Source: Streptomyces meridianus (GTDB taxonomy: Bacteria; Actinomycetota; Actinomycetes; Streptomycetales; Streptomycetaceae). Taken from it: a DNA stretch of 46,455 bases. The position numbers and the translations under genes are program-made. The DNA lies in assembly GCF_023703325.1 (NCBI RefSeq), contig NZ_JAMQGM010000009.1, positions 1 to 46,455 on the forward strand, written 5' to 3'. The notes beneath the pieces were generated by a model. It had not been told where the DNA came from and ran no database searches. It saw only the letters and a list, made by a program, of their open reading frames with translations. This document shows, piece after piece, positions 35,942 to 44,511 of this stretch (within the stretch, counting starts at the first letter, position 1; each line of letters begins with the position of its first letter).

Positions 35942-36817
35942 ATGAAGCTGCCCTGGAAGCGGACCCTCCGGATCCTGCCGGTGATTTTGATGGCCGTCGG
36001 TCTCGGTGCGGCCCCCGCAGCCGCCCGGCCGGCCACGAGCGACCACACCGCCCGTACGCAGGCGGGATGGAACGACTTCAGCTGCAAGCCGTCCGCCGCC
36101 CACCCCCGGCCCGTGGTGCTCGTCCACGGAACGTTCGGCAACTCCGTCGACAACTGGCTCGGCCTCGCGCCCTACCTGGTGCAGCGCGGGTACTGCGTCT
36201 ACTCGCTCGACTACGGGCAGCTCCCCGGTGTGCCCTTCTTCCACGGTCTCGGCCCGATCGAGGACTCGGCGCGGCAGCTGGAGGTCTACGTCGACCGCGT
36301 CCTGGAGGCCACAGGCGCCGCCGAGACCGACATCGTCGGCCACTCCCAGGGCGGCATGATGCCCCGGCAGTACCTCAAGTTCCATGGCGGGGCCGCGAAG
36401 GTGCACACCCTCGTGGGCCTGGCCCCGGACAACCACGGCACCACCATGGGCGGACTCACCGAGCTCGTCCGGCAGTTCCCCGGCGCCGAGGACGCGGTCG
36501 ACGAGCACACCCCCGGCCTCGCCGACCAGATGGCCGGATCCGACTTCCTGCGCAGGCTCAACGAGGGCGGCGACACCGTGCCGGGCGTGCGGTACACCGT
36601 CATCGCCACCCGCTACGACCAGGTGGTCACCCCGTACACCTCGCAGTTCCTGGCCGGGCCCGACGTGCGCAACGTGCTCCTGCAGGACCTCTGCCCGGCC
36701 GACGTCTCCGAGCACCTGGCCATCGGACTGGCCGATCGGATCGCCTTCCACGAGGCGGCCAACGCCCTGGATCCGGACCGTGCCACCCCGACCACCTGTG
36801 CCTCCGCATTGAGCTGA
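35942..36817 (+). CDS. Secreted triacylglycerol lipase, alpha/beta hydrolase
   Basis: A secreted lipase of 291 residues related to the actinobacterial family of LipA-type lipases. The signal peptide runs to about residue 29 (ILMAVGLGAAPAAA). The oxyanion region is VLVHGTFGNSVDNW (from about 60), the nucleophile is Ser135 in GHSQGG, the acid is probably the Asp in RYDQVVTP and the base His in EHLAIGL near the end. Cysteines at about 48 and 85 and near the C-terminus may form disulphides. The ATG follows AAGGAG. It stands alone behind the palindrome-rich promoter. Confidence 0.92.
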   Translation: MKLPWKRTLRILPVILMAVGLGAAPAAARPATSDHTARTQAGWNDFSCKPSAAHPRPVVLVHGTFGNSVDNWLGLAPYLVQRGYCVYSLDYGQLPGVPFFHGLGPIEDSARQLEVYVDRVLEATGAAETDIVGHSQGGMMPRQYLKFHGGAAKVHTLVGLAPDNHGTTMGGLTELVRQFPGAEDAVDEHTPGLADQMAGSDFLRRLNEGGDTVPGVRYTVIATRYDQVVTPYTSQFLAGPDVRNVLLQDLCPADVSEHLAIGLADRIAFHEAANALDPDRATPTTCASALS

Positions 36818-36869
36818 CGGGCCGGAACCCTGCCGACCGCGGGCCGGAACAGGGCCCGCAACGGCCGGG

Positions 36870-37511
36870 TCAGATGCCGAACAACGCCCTGCACGGCGCC
36901 AGTCCGTCCAGCCGGACCGGCGTCGTGCGGTGCGCCTGCCAGCTCTCGCGGTCCAGGCGCAGCCGTTGCAGTGTGACCGCCTCGCCGCGCACCGAGGCGG
37001 TCAGCAGTCCGTCCGGCCGGTAGCCCAGCTTCCTCGAGACACCCAGCGAGCGCTGGTTGTCCGTCATGGCCGAGGACGTCAGGGACCGGGCCCCCAGCCC
37101 CTCGAACGCGAGATGCGCCACGGCCGCTCGCCTCTCCGTGCCGATGCCCCGGCCCTGGTACGCCGTTCCCAGCCAGGAACCCGTCTCCGCCTCACGGGTC
37201 ACGGGGAAGCAACTCGTCATCAGGTCCTGCCGCCCGACCACCTGCCCCTGGTGCAGCACCGCGAGGCTGAGCGTCCACTGCTCCGGCTGCCATGCGGCGA
37301 CGGTCCCCAGCACGTGCTGGAACGTCCCCCGCGCCCGTTCCTCGGGGGACGTGTCCGTCCACGGCACGGTGAACGGCATCTGCGCCGGGTCGTGCACGCC
37401 GGCTCCGGCGACGGCTGCCAGTGCGTCGAGCGCGTCGAGGTCCGGCAGCCGCAGTTCGAGGCGGGGCGTTGTGATCCGCAACCCGTACAAGGGCCAGTGA
37501 CGGGGCTTCAT
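36870..37511 (-). CDS. GNAT-family N-acetyltransferase (RimJ/RimL type)
   Basis: A 213-residue acetyl-CoA-dependent acetyltransferase of the RimJ/RimL group. TTPRLELRLP at the start is typical for this group, followed by WTLSLAVLHQGQVVGRQDL and the acetyl-CoA motif GSWLGTAYQGRGIGTERRAAVAHLAF, with later NQRSLGVSRKLGYRPDG. These enzymes acetylate protein N-termini or small amines. The ATG at 37511 is chosen over the longer frame because the start motif sits at the usual distance. It lies divergent from the LysE gene. Confidence 0.88.
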   Translation of the reverse strand: MKPRHWPLYGLRITTPRLELRLPDLDALDALAAVAGAGVHDPAQMPFTVPWTDTSPEERARGTFQHVLGTVAAWQPEQWTLSLAVLHQGQVVGRQDLMTSCFPVTREAETGSWLGTAYQGRGIGTERRAAVAHLAFEGLGARSLTSSAMTDNQRSLGVSRKLGYRPDGLLTASVRGEAVTLQRLRLDRESWQAHRTTPVRLDGLAPCRALFGI

Positions 37512-37629
37512 GGACACAGTGTTCCGGCAAGCCTCCGGGGCGCGTCCAACCAATTACCGGGGACGTCCTGACGTCCTACGACAAAGGTCCCTCTCGACAC
37601 GTTCGCGGGATGCGCGGCAGGATCCGGTC

Positions 37630-38286
37630 GTGCTCGATCCCCAGCGGCTGGCCGCGTTCTGTGCGATGTCCCTCCTCCTGTCCGCCCTCCCCGGGCCCGC
37701 CGTGCTGTTCGTCGTCGGCCGGGCCCTGGCCCATGGCCGGCGGGCCGCCCTGGCATCCGTGGCCGGCAACGCGCTCGGCGGGTACCTGCTGGTCGTCGCT
37801 GTCGCGTGGGGGATCGGGAGCGCGGTGGAGAAGTCCGCGGTTCTCTTCGGCCTGATCAGGACGGCGGGCGCCGCCTACCTGGTGTACCTCGGCGTCCAGG
37901 CGTTGCGCAGCCACCGCAGGCCGTCCCCGCCCGACGCCCGCGCCTTCGAGGCCGCGCGGACGGCCGCTTCCCGAACCACGGTCCGGCACGTGTGGCAGGG
38001 CTTCGTGGTGGGTGTGACGAATCCGAAGAGCATCGTCTTCCTCACCGCCGTGCTGCCCCAGTTCGTGGACCGTGCGGCGGGCCACGTGGTGGTGCAGATG
38101 CTGCTGCTCGGACTGGCGGGGGCGCTGTTGCAGATCCTGTCCGACAGCGGCTGGGGCATGGCGGCGTCGGCAGCCCGTACCTGGATGGGGAGGTCTCCGC
38201 GCCGCTTGGCGGCCCTCGGCCGCACCGGGGGTCTGACGATGATCGGGCTCGGCGTGGGCGTGGCCGTCACCGGCCGGAGCGGGTAG
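37630..38286 (+). CDS. LysE-family amino-acid exporter
   Basis: A 218-residue membrane protein with six predicted helices, matching the LysE/RhtB exporters of amino acids or related small metabolites. The N-terminal helix holds SLLLSALPGPAVLFVVGRAL with the family PGP motif, followed by HGRRAALASVAGNALGGYL, and the later GFVVGVTNPKSIVFLTAVLPQF, which is the conserved NPK segment. The GTG at 37630 is chosen as the first start giving a proper N-terminus; ATG at 37666 is possible. Substrate unknown. Confidence 0.88.
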   Translation: MLDPQRLAAFCAMSLLLSALPGPAVLFVVGRALAHGRRAALASVAGNALGGYLLVVAVAWGIGSAVEKSAVLFGLIRTAGAAYLVYLGVQALRSHRRPSPPDARAFEAARTAASRTTVRHVWQGFVVGVTNPKSIVFLTAVLPQFVDRAAGHVVVQMLLLGLAGALLQILSDSGWGMAASAARTWMGRSPRRLAALGRTGGLTMIGLGVGVAVTGRSG

Positions 38287-38384
38287 CGGACCGGCGGAGC
38301 GCCGGGTGCGTACGTCCTGACTGCACGCCCCCGGCACCTCGCGGCGTCCAGTGATGGGGCCGGGAAACCTGCCCGGCCACGGCA

Positions 38385-39821
38385 TCAGATCTGCGCGAAC
38401 ACGGTGACCAGCACCAGGACGACCGGGAAGCAGGCGAGGAACATCGCGAACGTGTACCCCATGATGTCCCGGGCCTTGAGTCCCAGAACGGCCAGTGTCG
38501 GAAGCATCCAGAACGGCTGCAGGAAGTTCGCCGACGCCTCCGCCAGGTCGTAGACGACGACCATCCATCCCTGGTCCACGTTCAGCTGGTTCGCCGCGCC
38601 GATGACGTACGGCGCCTCGATGACCCACTTGCTGCCGCCGCTCGGGACGAAGACCCCCAGCACCGCCGAGTAGACGGCGATGAGCGGCGCGAAGAGGACC
38701 TCGTCGGACACGCTGACCAGCCAGCCGGCGATCTGCTTGGAGAGCCCCGTGAACGCGATCATGCCGAAGATGGCCCCGTAGAACGGGAACTGCAGCAGCA
38801 CACCGGAGGCGGCGGGCGCGCCGCGGCGGACGGCGTCCGCCATGCGTATCGGCCGCCAGTGCAGGCAGAGCGCGAGCAGCAGCAGGATGAGGATGACCGT
38901 GTTGAGGTCGAGCGCCGCGATCGGATTGCCCTCGGCACTCGCGAAGTGGCGGACCAGGTACCACAGTCCCAGCAGTCCGGTCAGGATCGCGAACAGCGGG
39001 CTGTGCTCGAGCCAGTCGCCGGGGCGGCGGGTGGCGGTCTGCTTCTCCTGGCGGTCCTCCAGCAGCGGGCGGAGTTCGATCCCGAGGTCCTCCGCGGTCC
39101 TGGCACGGGCTGCGGTCGGTGCGAGGAACCAGGCCGTGGTGAGGGCCACCAGGAAGACGACGAGCGTCGACACCAGGCTCTGCCAGGTGAAGATGGTGTC
39201 GGTCAGCGGGATGATCCCCTCACCGTTGCGGCCCTCGGCGATCACCTTCTGCACGGCCTCCGGGCTGGACGCGGGGCTGGCCACCTGAAGGGCCGCCGAG
39301 CCGGAGAAACCCTGCGCCCACACCGTGCCCAGCCCGAGGAAGGCCATCGCGCCGATCGCCCGGTAGTCCACACCGCGCACGACCCGGGCGATCTCCTTGG
39401 CCAGAATGGCGGTGAAGACCAGGCTGAACGCCCAGTTGAGGTAGGCGCTGATCATCGCGACCGCAGCGGTGAAGGTGATCGCCGCACGGGGCGTTCTCGG
39501 CACCTGCGCCAGACGGGCGATCAGCCGGGCGACGGGCGCGGAGACCGCCACCGCGTACCCGCCGATGATGATCATCGCCATCTGCAGGGTGAACTCGATC
39601 AGCGACCAGAAACCCTCGCCCCAGGCGTCGGCCAGGGCGGTGGGGCTCTCGCCCGTGGCCAGCCCGAGAGCGAAGACGATGAACGTGCCGACGAGCACGA
39701 ACCCGAACGCGTCCGGCAGCCACTTCTCGGTGAAGGCGGTGAACCGCAGGGCGACCCGTGCCAGCCGGGTCTCCTCCTCCCGCTCCCCGGCACCGGGTGC
39801 GGTCTCGACGTCACCGGCCAT
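38385..39821 (-). CDS. atoE: Short-chain fatty acid transporter (AtoE family)
   Basis: A membrane transporter of 478 residues with about 12 helices, of the AtoE family that takes up short-chain fatty acids such as butyrate or acetoacetate. It starts with a charged cytosolic N-terminus, then KWLPDAFGFVLVGTFIVFALGLATGESP, and has SAYLNWAFSLVFTAILAKE and the late FVPSGGSKWVIEAPYV typical of the family. The ATG at 39821 follows GAGGCAGG. It lies divergent from the carboxyltransferase gene, which also acts on acyl-CoA chemistry. Confidence 0.88.
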   Translation of the reverse strand: MAGDVETAPGAGEREEETRLARVALRFTAFTEKWLPDAFGFVLVGTFIVFALGLATGESPTALADAWGEGFWSLIEFTLQMAMIIIGGYAVAVSAPVARLIARLAQVPRTPRAAITFTAAVAMISAYLNWAFSLVFTAILAKEIARVVRGVDYRAIGAMAFLGLGTVWAQGFSGSAALQVASPASSPEAVQKVIAEGRNGEGIIPLTDTIFTWQSLVSTLVVFLVALTTAWFLAPTAARARTAEDLGIELRPLLEDRQEKQTATRRPGDWLEHSPLFAILTGLLGLWYLVRHFASAEGNPIAALDLNTVILILLLLALCLHWRPIRMADAVRRGAPAASGVLLQFPFYGAIFGMIAFTGLSKQIAGWLVSVSDEVLFAPLIAVYSAVLGVFVPSGGSKWVIEAPYVIGAANQLNVDQGWMVVVYDLAEASANFLQPFWMLPTLAVLGLKARDIMGYTFAMFLACFPVVLVLVTVFAQI

Positions 39822-40119
39822 GCCCTGCCTCGCTTCCCTCGTCGGACGGCCGGTTCCGTGCGCGTCGTCGGGCGCGTCCGGCCGGACCGTGAACTGGCAC
39901 CGCATCCTTCAGGTGCCGGTGGACGAGGGGAAGAGGCCGGCCCCGTTTCTCCGGTTTCTCTGCCGCCGCTCGGCCGCACCCGGCGTGTCACGGCCCGGAG
40001 GTGGCCTCGTGGACCGTCCCGTGGGCCGCTTCTGTGGCGTCGGGAGACATGGCGGACGGCAACGTCCCCGCGTAAGTGCGCCTTGCCGGTGGTGACGGCC
40101 GCCGTGGCAGGGTGGATCC

Positions 40120-41673
40120 ATGACCGGATCCGGCCACCGCGCCCCAGTGCTCCAGCTCATCGACACCGTCGCCGATCCCGGCAGCTGGATCGGCTGGGAC
40201 GAACCGGTCGAGCCGGGTGGAACGTCTTCCCCCGGGGCCGCCGCAGCCACCTCCGATCCGGACTACGCCGCCGACCTGGCGAAGGCCAGGGAAAGCACCG
40301 GCCTCGACGAGTCCGTCGTCACCGGCGAGGCGCGCATCGGGGGCCGCCGGGTCGCCGTCGTCGCCTGCGAGTTCCGCTTCCTCGCCGGTTCGATCGGCCT
40401 CACGGCGGGGGAGCGGCTGGTGCGCGCGGTGGAACGGGCCACGGCTCAGCGGCTTCCGCTGCTGGCCGCCCCGGCTTCCGGGGGAACGCGGATGCAGGAG
40501 GGCACGGTTGCCTTCGTCCAGATGATCAAGGTGACGGCGGCCATCGCCGAGCACAAGGCGGCCGGGCTGCCCTACCTCGTGCACCTGCGGCATCCGACGA
40601 CCGGCGGCGTCCTCGCTTCCTGGGGATCGCTCGGTCACCTCACGTCCGCTGAGCCGGAGGCGCTCATCGGCTTCCTCGGGCCGCGGGTGCACGAAGCGCT
40701 GTACGGCGAGCCGTTCCCCTCCGGCGTCCAGGTCGCCGAGAACCTCCTGGCTCACGGCCTGGTCGACGCGGTGCTGACGTCCGGTGAACTCCCCGCCGTC
40801 CTGGCCCGTGCGCTCGACGTGCTGTGCCCGGCGCCCGCCCCGGACCACCGTACGGCCGTGCCGGCTCCCTGGCAGGAGTGCCGTCCCGGGGCGCCCGTTC
40901 CGTCCACCGCGGACTCGATACGGCGTTCCCGGCGCCCCGAACGCCCGGGCGTCCGCGACCTGTTGCAGGTGGCGGGCACCTCGGTCACCCTCTTCAACGG
41001 CACGGGCGCGGGGGAGCACGACCCCGGCCTCTGCCTCGCGCTGGCCCGGATCGGCGGCGCGCCCTGTGTCGTCCTCGGCCACGACCGGCGCGGCGCCCAC
41101 GCGCCGCCGCTTGGCCCGGGGGGCCTGAGGGAGGCCCGGCGCGGAATGCGGCTGGCCGCGGAGCTCGGTCTTCCGCTGCTCACCGTCGTCGACACCGCGG
41201 GCGCCGCGCTCTCGAGGGAGGCGGAGGAGGGAGGGCTGGCGGCCGAGATCGCCCGGTGCCTCGCCGACCTCGTCACCCTGCCCGCGCCGACCCTCTGCCT
41301 GCTGCTGGGCCAGGGCGCGGGCGGGGGAGCACTGGCACTGCTGCCCGCCGACCGGGTGCTCGCCGCCCGCCACGCCTGGCTCTCGCCGCTGCCGCCCGAA
41401 GGTGCGTCGGCGATCCTGCACCGCACCACGGAGCGGGCGTTCGAGGTGGCAGGAGGACAGGGCGTCCGCTCCGCCGATCTCCTGGAGCAGGGCATCGTCG
41501 ACCGTGTCGTCGAGGAGGCCGACGGGGACCTGGACGCCGCCGACCGCCCGGAGGAGTTCCTCACCCGTCTCGGGCGTCTGGTCGGTGCCGAACTCGACGC
41601 CCTGCGCGGGCAGCCGTCCGGCACACGGCTCGTGGCCCGTCGGCTCAAGCACCGGCGCCTGGGGCTGGGCTGA
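40120..41673 (+). CDS. Fused acetyl-CoA carboxylase carboxyltransferase (AccD-AccA type)
   Basis: A 517-residue protein joining a carboxyltransferase beta-like half and alpha-like half. The first half (about 60-240) has SIGLTAGERLVRAVERATAQRLPLL, PASGGTRMQEG and TTGGVLASWGSLGHLTSAEP, equivalent to AccD. The second half (about 280-500) has PLLTVVDTAGAAL and GQGAGGGALALLPADRVLA, equivalent to AccA. No AccD zinc finger is present. The carboxyl acceptor may be acetyl-CoA or another short acyl-CoA. Biotin carboxylase and BCCP are not in the window. It is divergent from atoE, which fits a role in short acyl metabolism. Confidence 0.88.
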   Translation: MTGSGHRAPVLQLIDTVADPGSWIGWDEPVEPGGTSSPGAAAATSDPDYAADLAKARESTGLDESVVTGEARIGGRRVAVVACEFRFLAGSIGLTAGERLVRAVERATAQRLPLLAAPASGGTRMQEGTVAFVQMIKVTAAIAEHKAAGLPYLVHLRHPTTGGVLASWGSLGHLTSAEPEALIGFLGPRVHEALYGEPFPSGVQVAENLLAHGLVDAVLTSGELPAVLARALDVLCPAPAPDHRTAVPAPWQECRPGAPVPSTADSIRRSRRPERPGVRDLLQVAGTSVTLFNGTGAGEHDPGLCLALARIGGAPCVVLGHDRRGAHAPPLGPGGLREARRGMRLAAELGLPLLTVVDTAGAALSREAEEGGLAAEIARCLADLVTLPAPTLCLLLGQGAGGGALALLPADRVLAARHAWLSPLPPEGASAILHRTTERAFEVAGGQGVRSADLLEQGIVDRVVEEADGDLDAADRPEEFLTRLGRLVGAELDALRGQPSGTRLVARRLKHRRLGLG

Positions 41674-41722
41674 ACCGTGCGCCGGCCGGCCCGGCGGTCG
41701 ACGCCGCGGGTGAGCCGGCGCC

Positions 41723-42358
41723 CTACGCCACGGCCGACCGCAGGCCCAGCCCGAGCAGCACGAGAGCCGTGACCCGGGTGAGGCAGTCCTTGACGCGCGG
41801 TGTACGCAGCGCGCGTGCCGCCCGGCCGGCGAGCAGGGACCAGAACAGGAGCCAGAGCGTCATGAGGACGGCATGTGCGGTGGCGAGAACGAGGATCTGG
41901 CCGGTGAGGGCACGCTCCGGGGCGACGAACTGGGGCACCAGGGTCAGGTACACGGAGGCCGCTTTGGGGTTCAGGACGTTGGCGGCCAACGCCTGGGCGT
42001 AGGCGGAACCGGTGAACCCCGGCAGGCGCCGGCGGACGCGCGACCGCGAGAGGGTCTCCGGCGGCCGTCTTCCGGCCGAGCACCAGGTCCACACGCCCAG
42101 ACCGATCAGAAAGACCGCTCCGCCGAGCCGGACCGACCGGAAGGCCTGGTCGGAGTGCATGACCAGGGCGGACAGTCCCGCAGCCGCGAGCACGGCGTGA
42201 ACGTACAGACCGGTGGCGGTGCCGAGGACGACGGGCAGAGCCCGGCCGCGGCCGCGTTCGGTGACCTGCCGCATCAGCAGCGCGAGACTCGCCCCGGGCG
42301 TGGCGACCAGGGGGAGTATCGCGGTGAGGAACGCGGCCACGGCATGGTGATGCGCCAT
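41723..42358 (-). CDS. LysE-family exporter
   Basis: A second LysE/RhtB exporter, 211 residues and about six helices. Recognisable parts are VATPGASLALLMRQVTERG (PGA motif) near the start, and SAYAQALAANVLNPKAASVYLTLVPQFV, with the conserved NPK. It lies 25 bases after the metallophosphoesterase gene on the minus strand, so the two are probably cotranscribed. An exporter regulated by the CGNR protein divergent to the pair is plausible. Confidence 0.9.
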   Translation of the reverse strand: MAHHHAVAAFLTAILPLVATPGASLALLMRQVTERGRGRALPVVLGTATGLYVHAVLAAAGLSALVMHSDQAFRSVRLGGAVFLIGLGVWTWCSAGRRPPETLSRSRVRRRLPGFTGSAYAQALAANVLNPKAASVYLTLVPQFVAPERALTGQILVLATAHAVLMTLWLLFWSLLAGRAARALRTPRVKDCLTRVTALVLLGLGLRSAVA

Positions 42359-42383
42359 TTGTGTCTCCGGCAGCCCGCGGGTG

Positions 42384-43127
42384 TCAGATCACGACGCGGT
42401 AATGGGTGGTCAGGCGTCCGTCGTCGTCGAGGACGTGGAAGGCGAGGGCGGGTGGCTGTTCGCGGTCCGCGGGACGGTCGCCCTCCCAGGGCAGGCGCAG
42501 CGTCCACGTGACCGCGGGGCCGACGACGAGCGGCCGGCCGGCGAACATGGAGGCCGCCGCGGTGTGCGCGTGACCGGTGAGAACAGCAGTGACCTGGGGG
42601 TGCGAAGCAAGGACGGTCGCCAGGCCTGCGGGTTGCCCGAGCAGGTATCGGTCGGGGAGCGGGTGATGGAGGCCGACCGGCGGATGGTGGAAGGCGATCA
42701 GGGCGGGCGTCTCCCGGGGCAGACCGTCGAGCGTGCCCGCGATCCAGTCCAGGGTCTCCGCGTCGAGCAGGCCCTCGTCCCGTCCAGGAATGGACGAGTC
42801 GCACATGAGGATCGCGGTTCCGGCGATGTGGTGGGCCCGGTTGACGGGACCGTCGGAGGCAGGCTCGGCGAGCAACCCCTTGCGGTACGCCACCCGTTCG
42901 TCGTGGTTGCCGGGGCAGGGCAGCACGGGGAACGGGGCGGCGAGGAGGCGCGCCGCCTCCTCGTACTCGGCCGGGTCGCCGTGGTCGGCGATGTCCCCGG
43001 TGACCAGCAGGGCATCGACCGGACGCGGCAGGGCCCGGAGGTGGTCCATGACGCGCAGGGCCCGCTGCGTCGCACGCTCGCTTCCGTCCAGGTGGAGATC
43101 GCTGATCTGAGCCAGCAGAGTTCCCAT
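42384..43127 (-). CDS. Calcineurin-like metallophosphoesterase (CpdA/Icc type)
   Basis: A two-metal phosphoesterase of 247 residues. All motifs are visible: DLHLD near the start, GDIADHG, GNHDE, the catalytic FHHPP and GHAHT. This set is typical of CpdA-like enzymes that hydrolyse cyclic nucleotides or other phosphodiesters. The substrate cannot be told from sequence. The gene is first on the minus strand, followed by the LysE exporter. Confidence 0.9.
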   Translation of the reverse strand: MGTLLAQISDLHLDGSERATQRALRVMDHLRALPRPVDALLVTGDIADHGDPAEYEEAARLLAAPFPVLPCPGNHDERVAYRKGLLAEPASDGPVNRAHHIAGTAILMCDSSIPGRDEGLLDAETLDWIAGTLDGLPRETPALIAFHHPPVGLHHPLPDRYLLGQPAGLATVLASHPQVTAVLTGHAHTAAASMFAGRPLVVGPAVTWTLRLPWEGDRPADREQPPALAFHVLDDDGRLTTHYRVVI

Positions 43128-43201
43128 CGCTGTTGCCCTCCCGCGGCGGATGCCGCCACGATCCGTGCAGCCGCACAGCGCGGGCTGCCATGGATCCGGA
43201 C

Positions 43202-43232
43202 TCTAATGGCACAGCGTCAATGTTTCATTAGA
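43202..43232. promoter_or_regulatory. TCTAATG-N17-CATTAGA inverted repeat in the divergent promoter region
   Basis: Perfect 7-base arms at 43202-43208 and 43226-43232 lie between the metallophosphoesterase gene (minus) and the CGNR regulator gene (plus), about 70 bases from each start. The spacing and AT-rich half sites suit an operator for the regulator encoded next to it. Confidence 0.6.
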
Positions 43233-43299
43233 ATCCCGGGATCAGGGCTGTGAGTGTGATCCGTTGACGAAGGGTGGGACGGGCGGAAAGGGGAACGGC

Positions 43300-43920
43300 A
43301 TGGACCGGGATCTGGCGTTGGAGCTGGTCGGCACGATCCGGCACGACGGGGCCGGCGGAGTCGCCGACGACTGGGGCGACCTCCTGAGGACATCCGCGTG
43401 GATCCGCGACCGGGCCGAGCTCCTGGCCGTCGGCGTCGAAGCGGACGGCTTCGCCGCCGACGAGGCGCTCAGAAGGGAGCTGGTCGCTCTCCGGCAGGCG
43501 GTACGGGCGCTGTTCGCACAGGCGGTGAGGCCGTCGCCGCCGAGCCCCGCGGACGCCGGCCGTCTCATGCCCGCAGACCGGGCTCTGGCTGCTTTGAACG
43601 CCGCGGCCCGGCGGGAGCCCGTCATCCCTCAACTGGAGTGGGCAGATGGGGAGCCGCCGTCGGTCCGGTTGCTGTCGGACGGCCCCGATTTCCGGATGCG
43701 GCTCGTCGCTGCCCTGGCTCGCGCGGCCATCGACTTCCTGGCCGGCCCGGAACTCGACCGCCTGCGGGCCTGTACCGCTCCGCGCTGCGTCCGGTATTTC
43801 GTCAGGAGCCACGGACGCCAGGAGTGGTGCAAGCCGTCGTGCGGCAACCGGGCCCGGGTCGCGCGCCACTACCGGCGCCGCAGCACGACAGCAGCGGATG
43901 CGGAGCCCTCGCAGGAGTGA
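43300..43920 (+). CDS. CGNR zinc-finger / ABATE domain regulator
   Basis: A 206-residue protein of the stress-induced CGNR zinc-finger class thought to be transcription regulators. The N-terminal ABATE-like part (about 1-140) is helical with LELVGTIRHDG at the start. The C-terminal zinc finger is CTAPRCVRYFVRSHGRQEWCKPSCGNRARV, with CxxxxC and CxxxCGNR (shown in part), about residues 157-186. The ATG at 43300 follows AAAGGGGAA; an earlier TTG is unlikely. It probably acts on the divergent metallophosphoesterase-LysE pair, in front of which lies an inverted repeat. Confidence 0.9.
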   Translation: MDRDLALELVGTIRHDGAGGVADDWGDLLRTSAWIRDRAELLAVGVEADGFAADEALRRELVALRQAVRALFAQAVRPSPPSPADAGRLMPADRALAALNAAARREPVIPQLEWADGEPPSVRLLSDGPDFRMRLVAALARAAIDFLAGPELDRLRACTAPRCVRYFVRSHGRQEWCKPSCGNRARVARHYRRRSTTAADAEPSQE

Positions 43921-43975
43921 GGCGTGGGCGCGCCGCGAACCGTCCGCCGACTGCCCGCCGATCGAGGAGAAGCAC

Positions 43976-44419
43976 GTGCACGACGCCATCCGCCCCGCGG
44001 GGCCCGCCGATGCCGCAGCCGTGCGCGCCGTGACGGAAGCCGCCTACCGCCACTACGTCGAGCGGATCGGGATCCGCCCGGCGCCGATGGACGCGAACCA
44101 CGAGGCGGACATCGCGGCCGGGCGGGTCCACGTGACGGGGGAGCCCGCGTCCGGCGTGCTGGTCCTCGTCGCCGAGGCCGATCACCTCTTCGTGGAGAGC
44201 GTCGCCGTCCACCCCGATCACCAGGGCTATGGGGCCGGCCGACGGCTGCTCGACTTCGCCGACGCCCGCGCCCGGGAACTCGGCCTGCCGGAGATCCGCC
44301 TCTACACCAACGTGTTGATGTGGGAGAACCAGCGCCTCTATCCCCGGCACGGCTACGAGATCACCGAGCGCCGGGTGGACGGGCCCTACGACAGGATCCA
44401 CTACCGCAAGCGGCTCTGA
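43976..44419 (+). CDS. GNAT-family N-acetyltransferase
   Basis: A 147-residue acetyltransferase. It has the GNAT core: VLVLVAEADHLFVESVAVHPDHQGYGAGRRLLDFA (shown in part) with the acetyl-CoA loop HQGYGAGR, then the C-terminal LYTNVLMWENQRLYPRHGYEI, common to small GNAT enzymes of the PA4534-like type. The GTG at 43976 follows GAGGAGA by five bases. It follows the CGNR gene by about 55 bases, so cotranscription is possible. Substrate unknown. Confidence 0.9.
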   Translation: MHDAIRPAGPADAAAVRAVTEAAYRHYVERIGIRPAPMDANHEADIAAGRVHVTGEPASGVLVLVAEADHLFVESVAVHPDHQGYGAGRRLLDFADARARELGLPEIRLYTNVLMWENQRLYPRHGYEITERRVDGPYDRIHYRKRL

Positions 44420-44511
44420 GGCCGCAGACCCGGCCGGCCCGCCGGTGCGGACGCGGACCCGCGGCGCCGGGCCCCGGTCGAGATGTCAGTGGCGGGTGCG
44501 AGGATCCGTCC

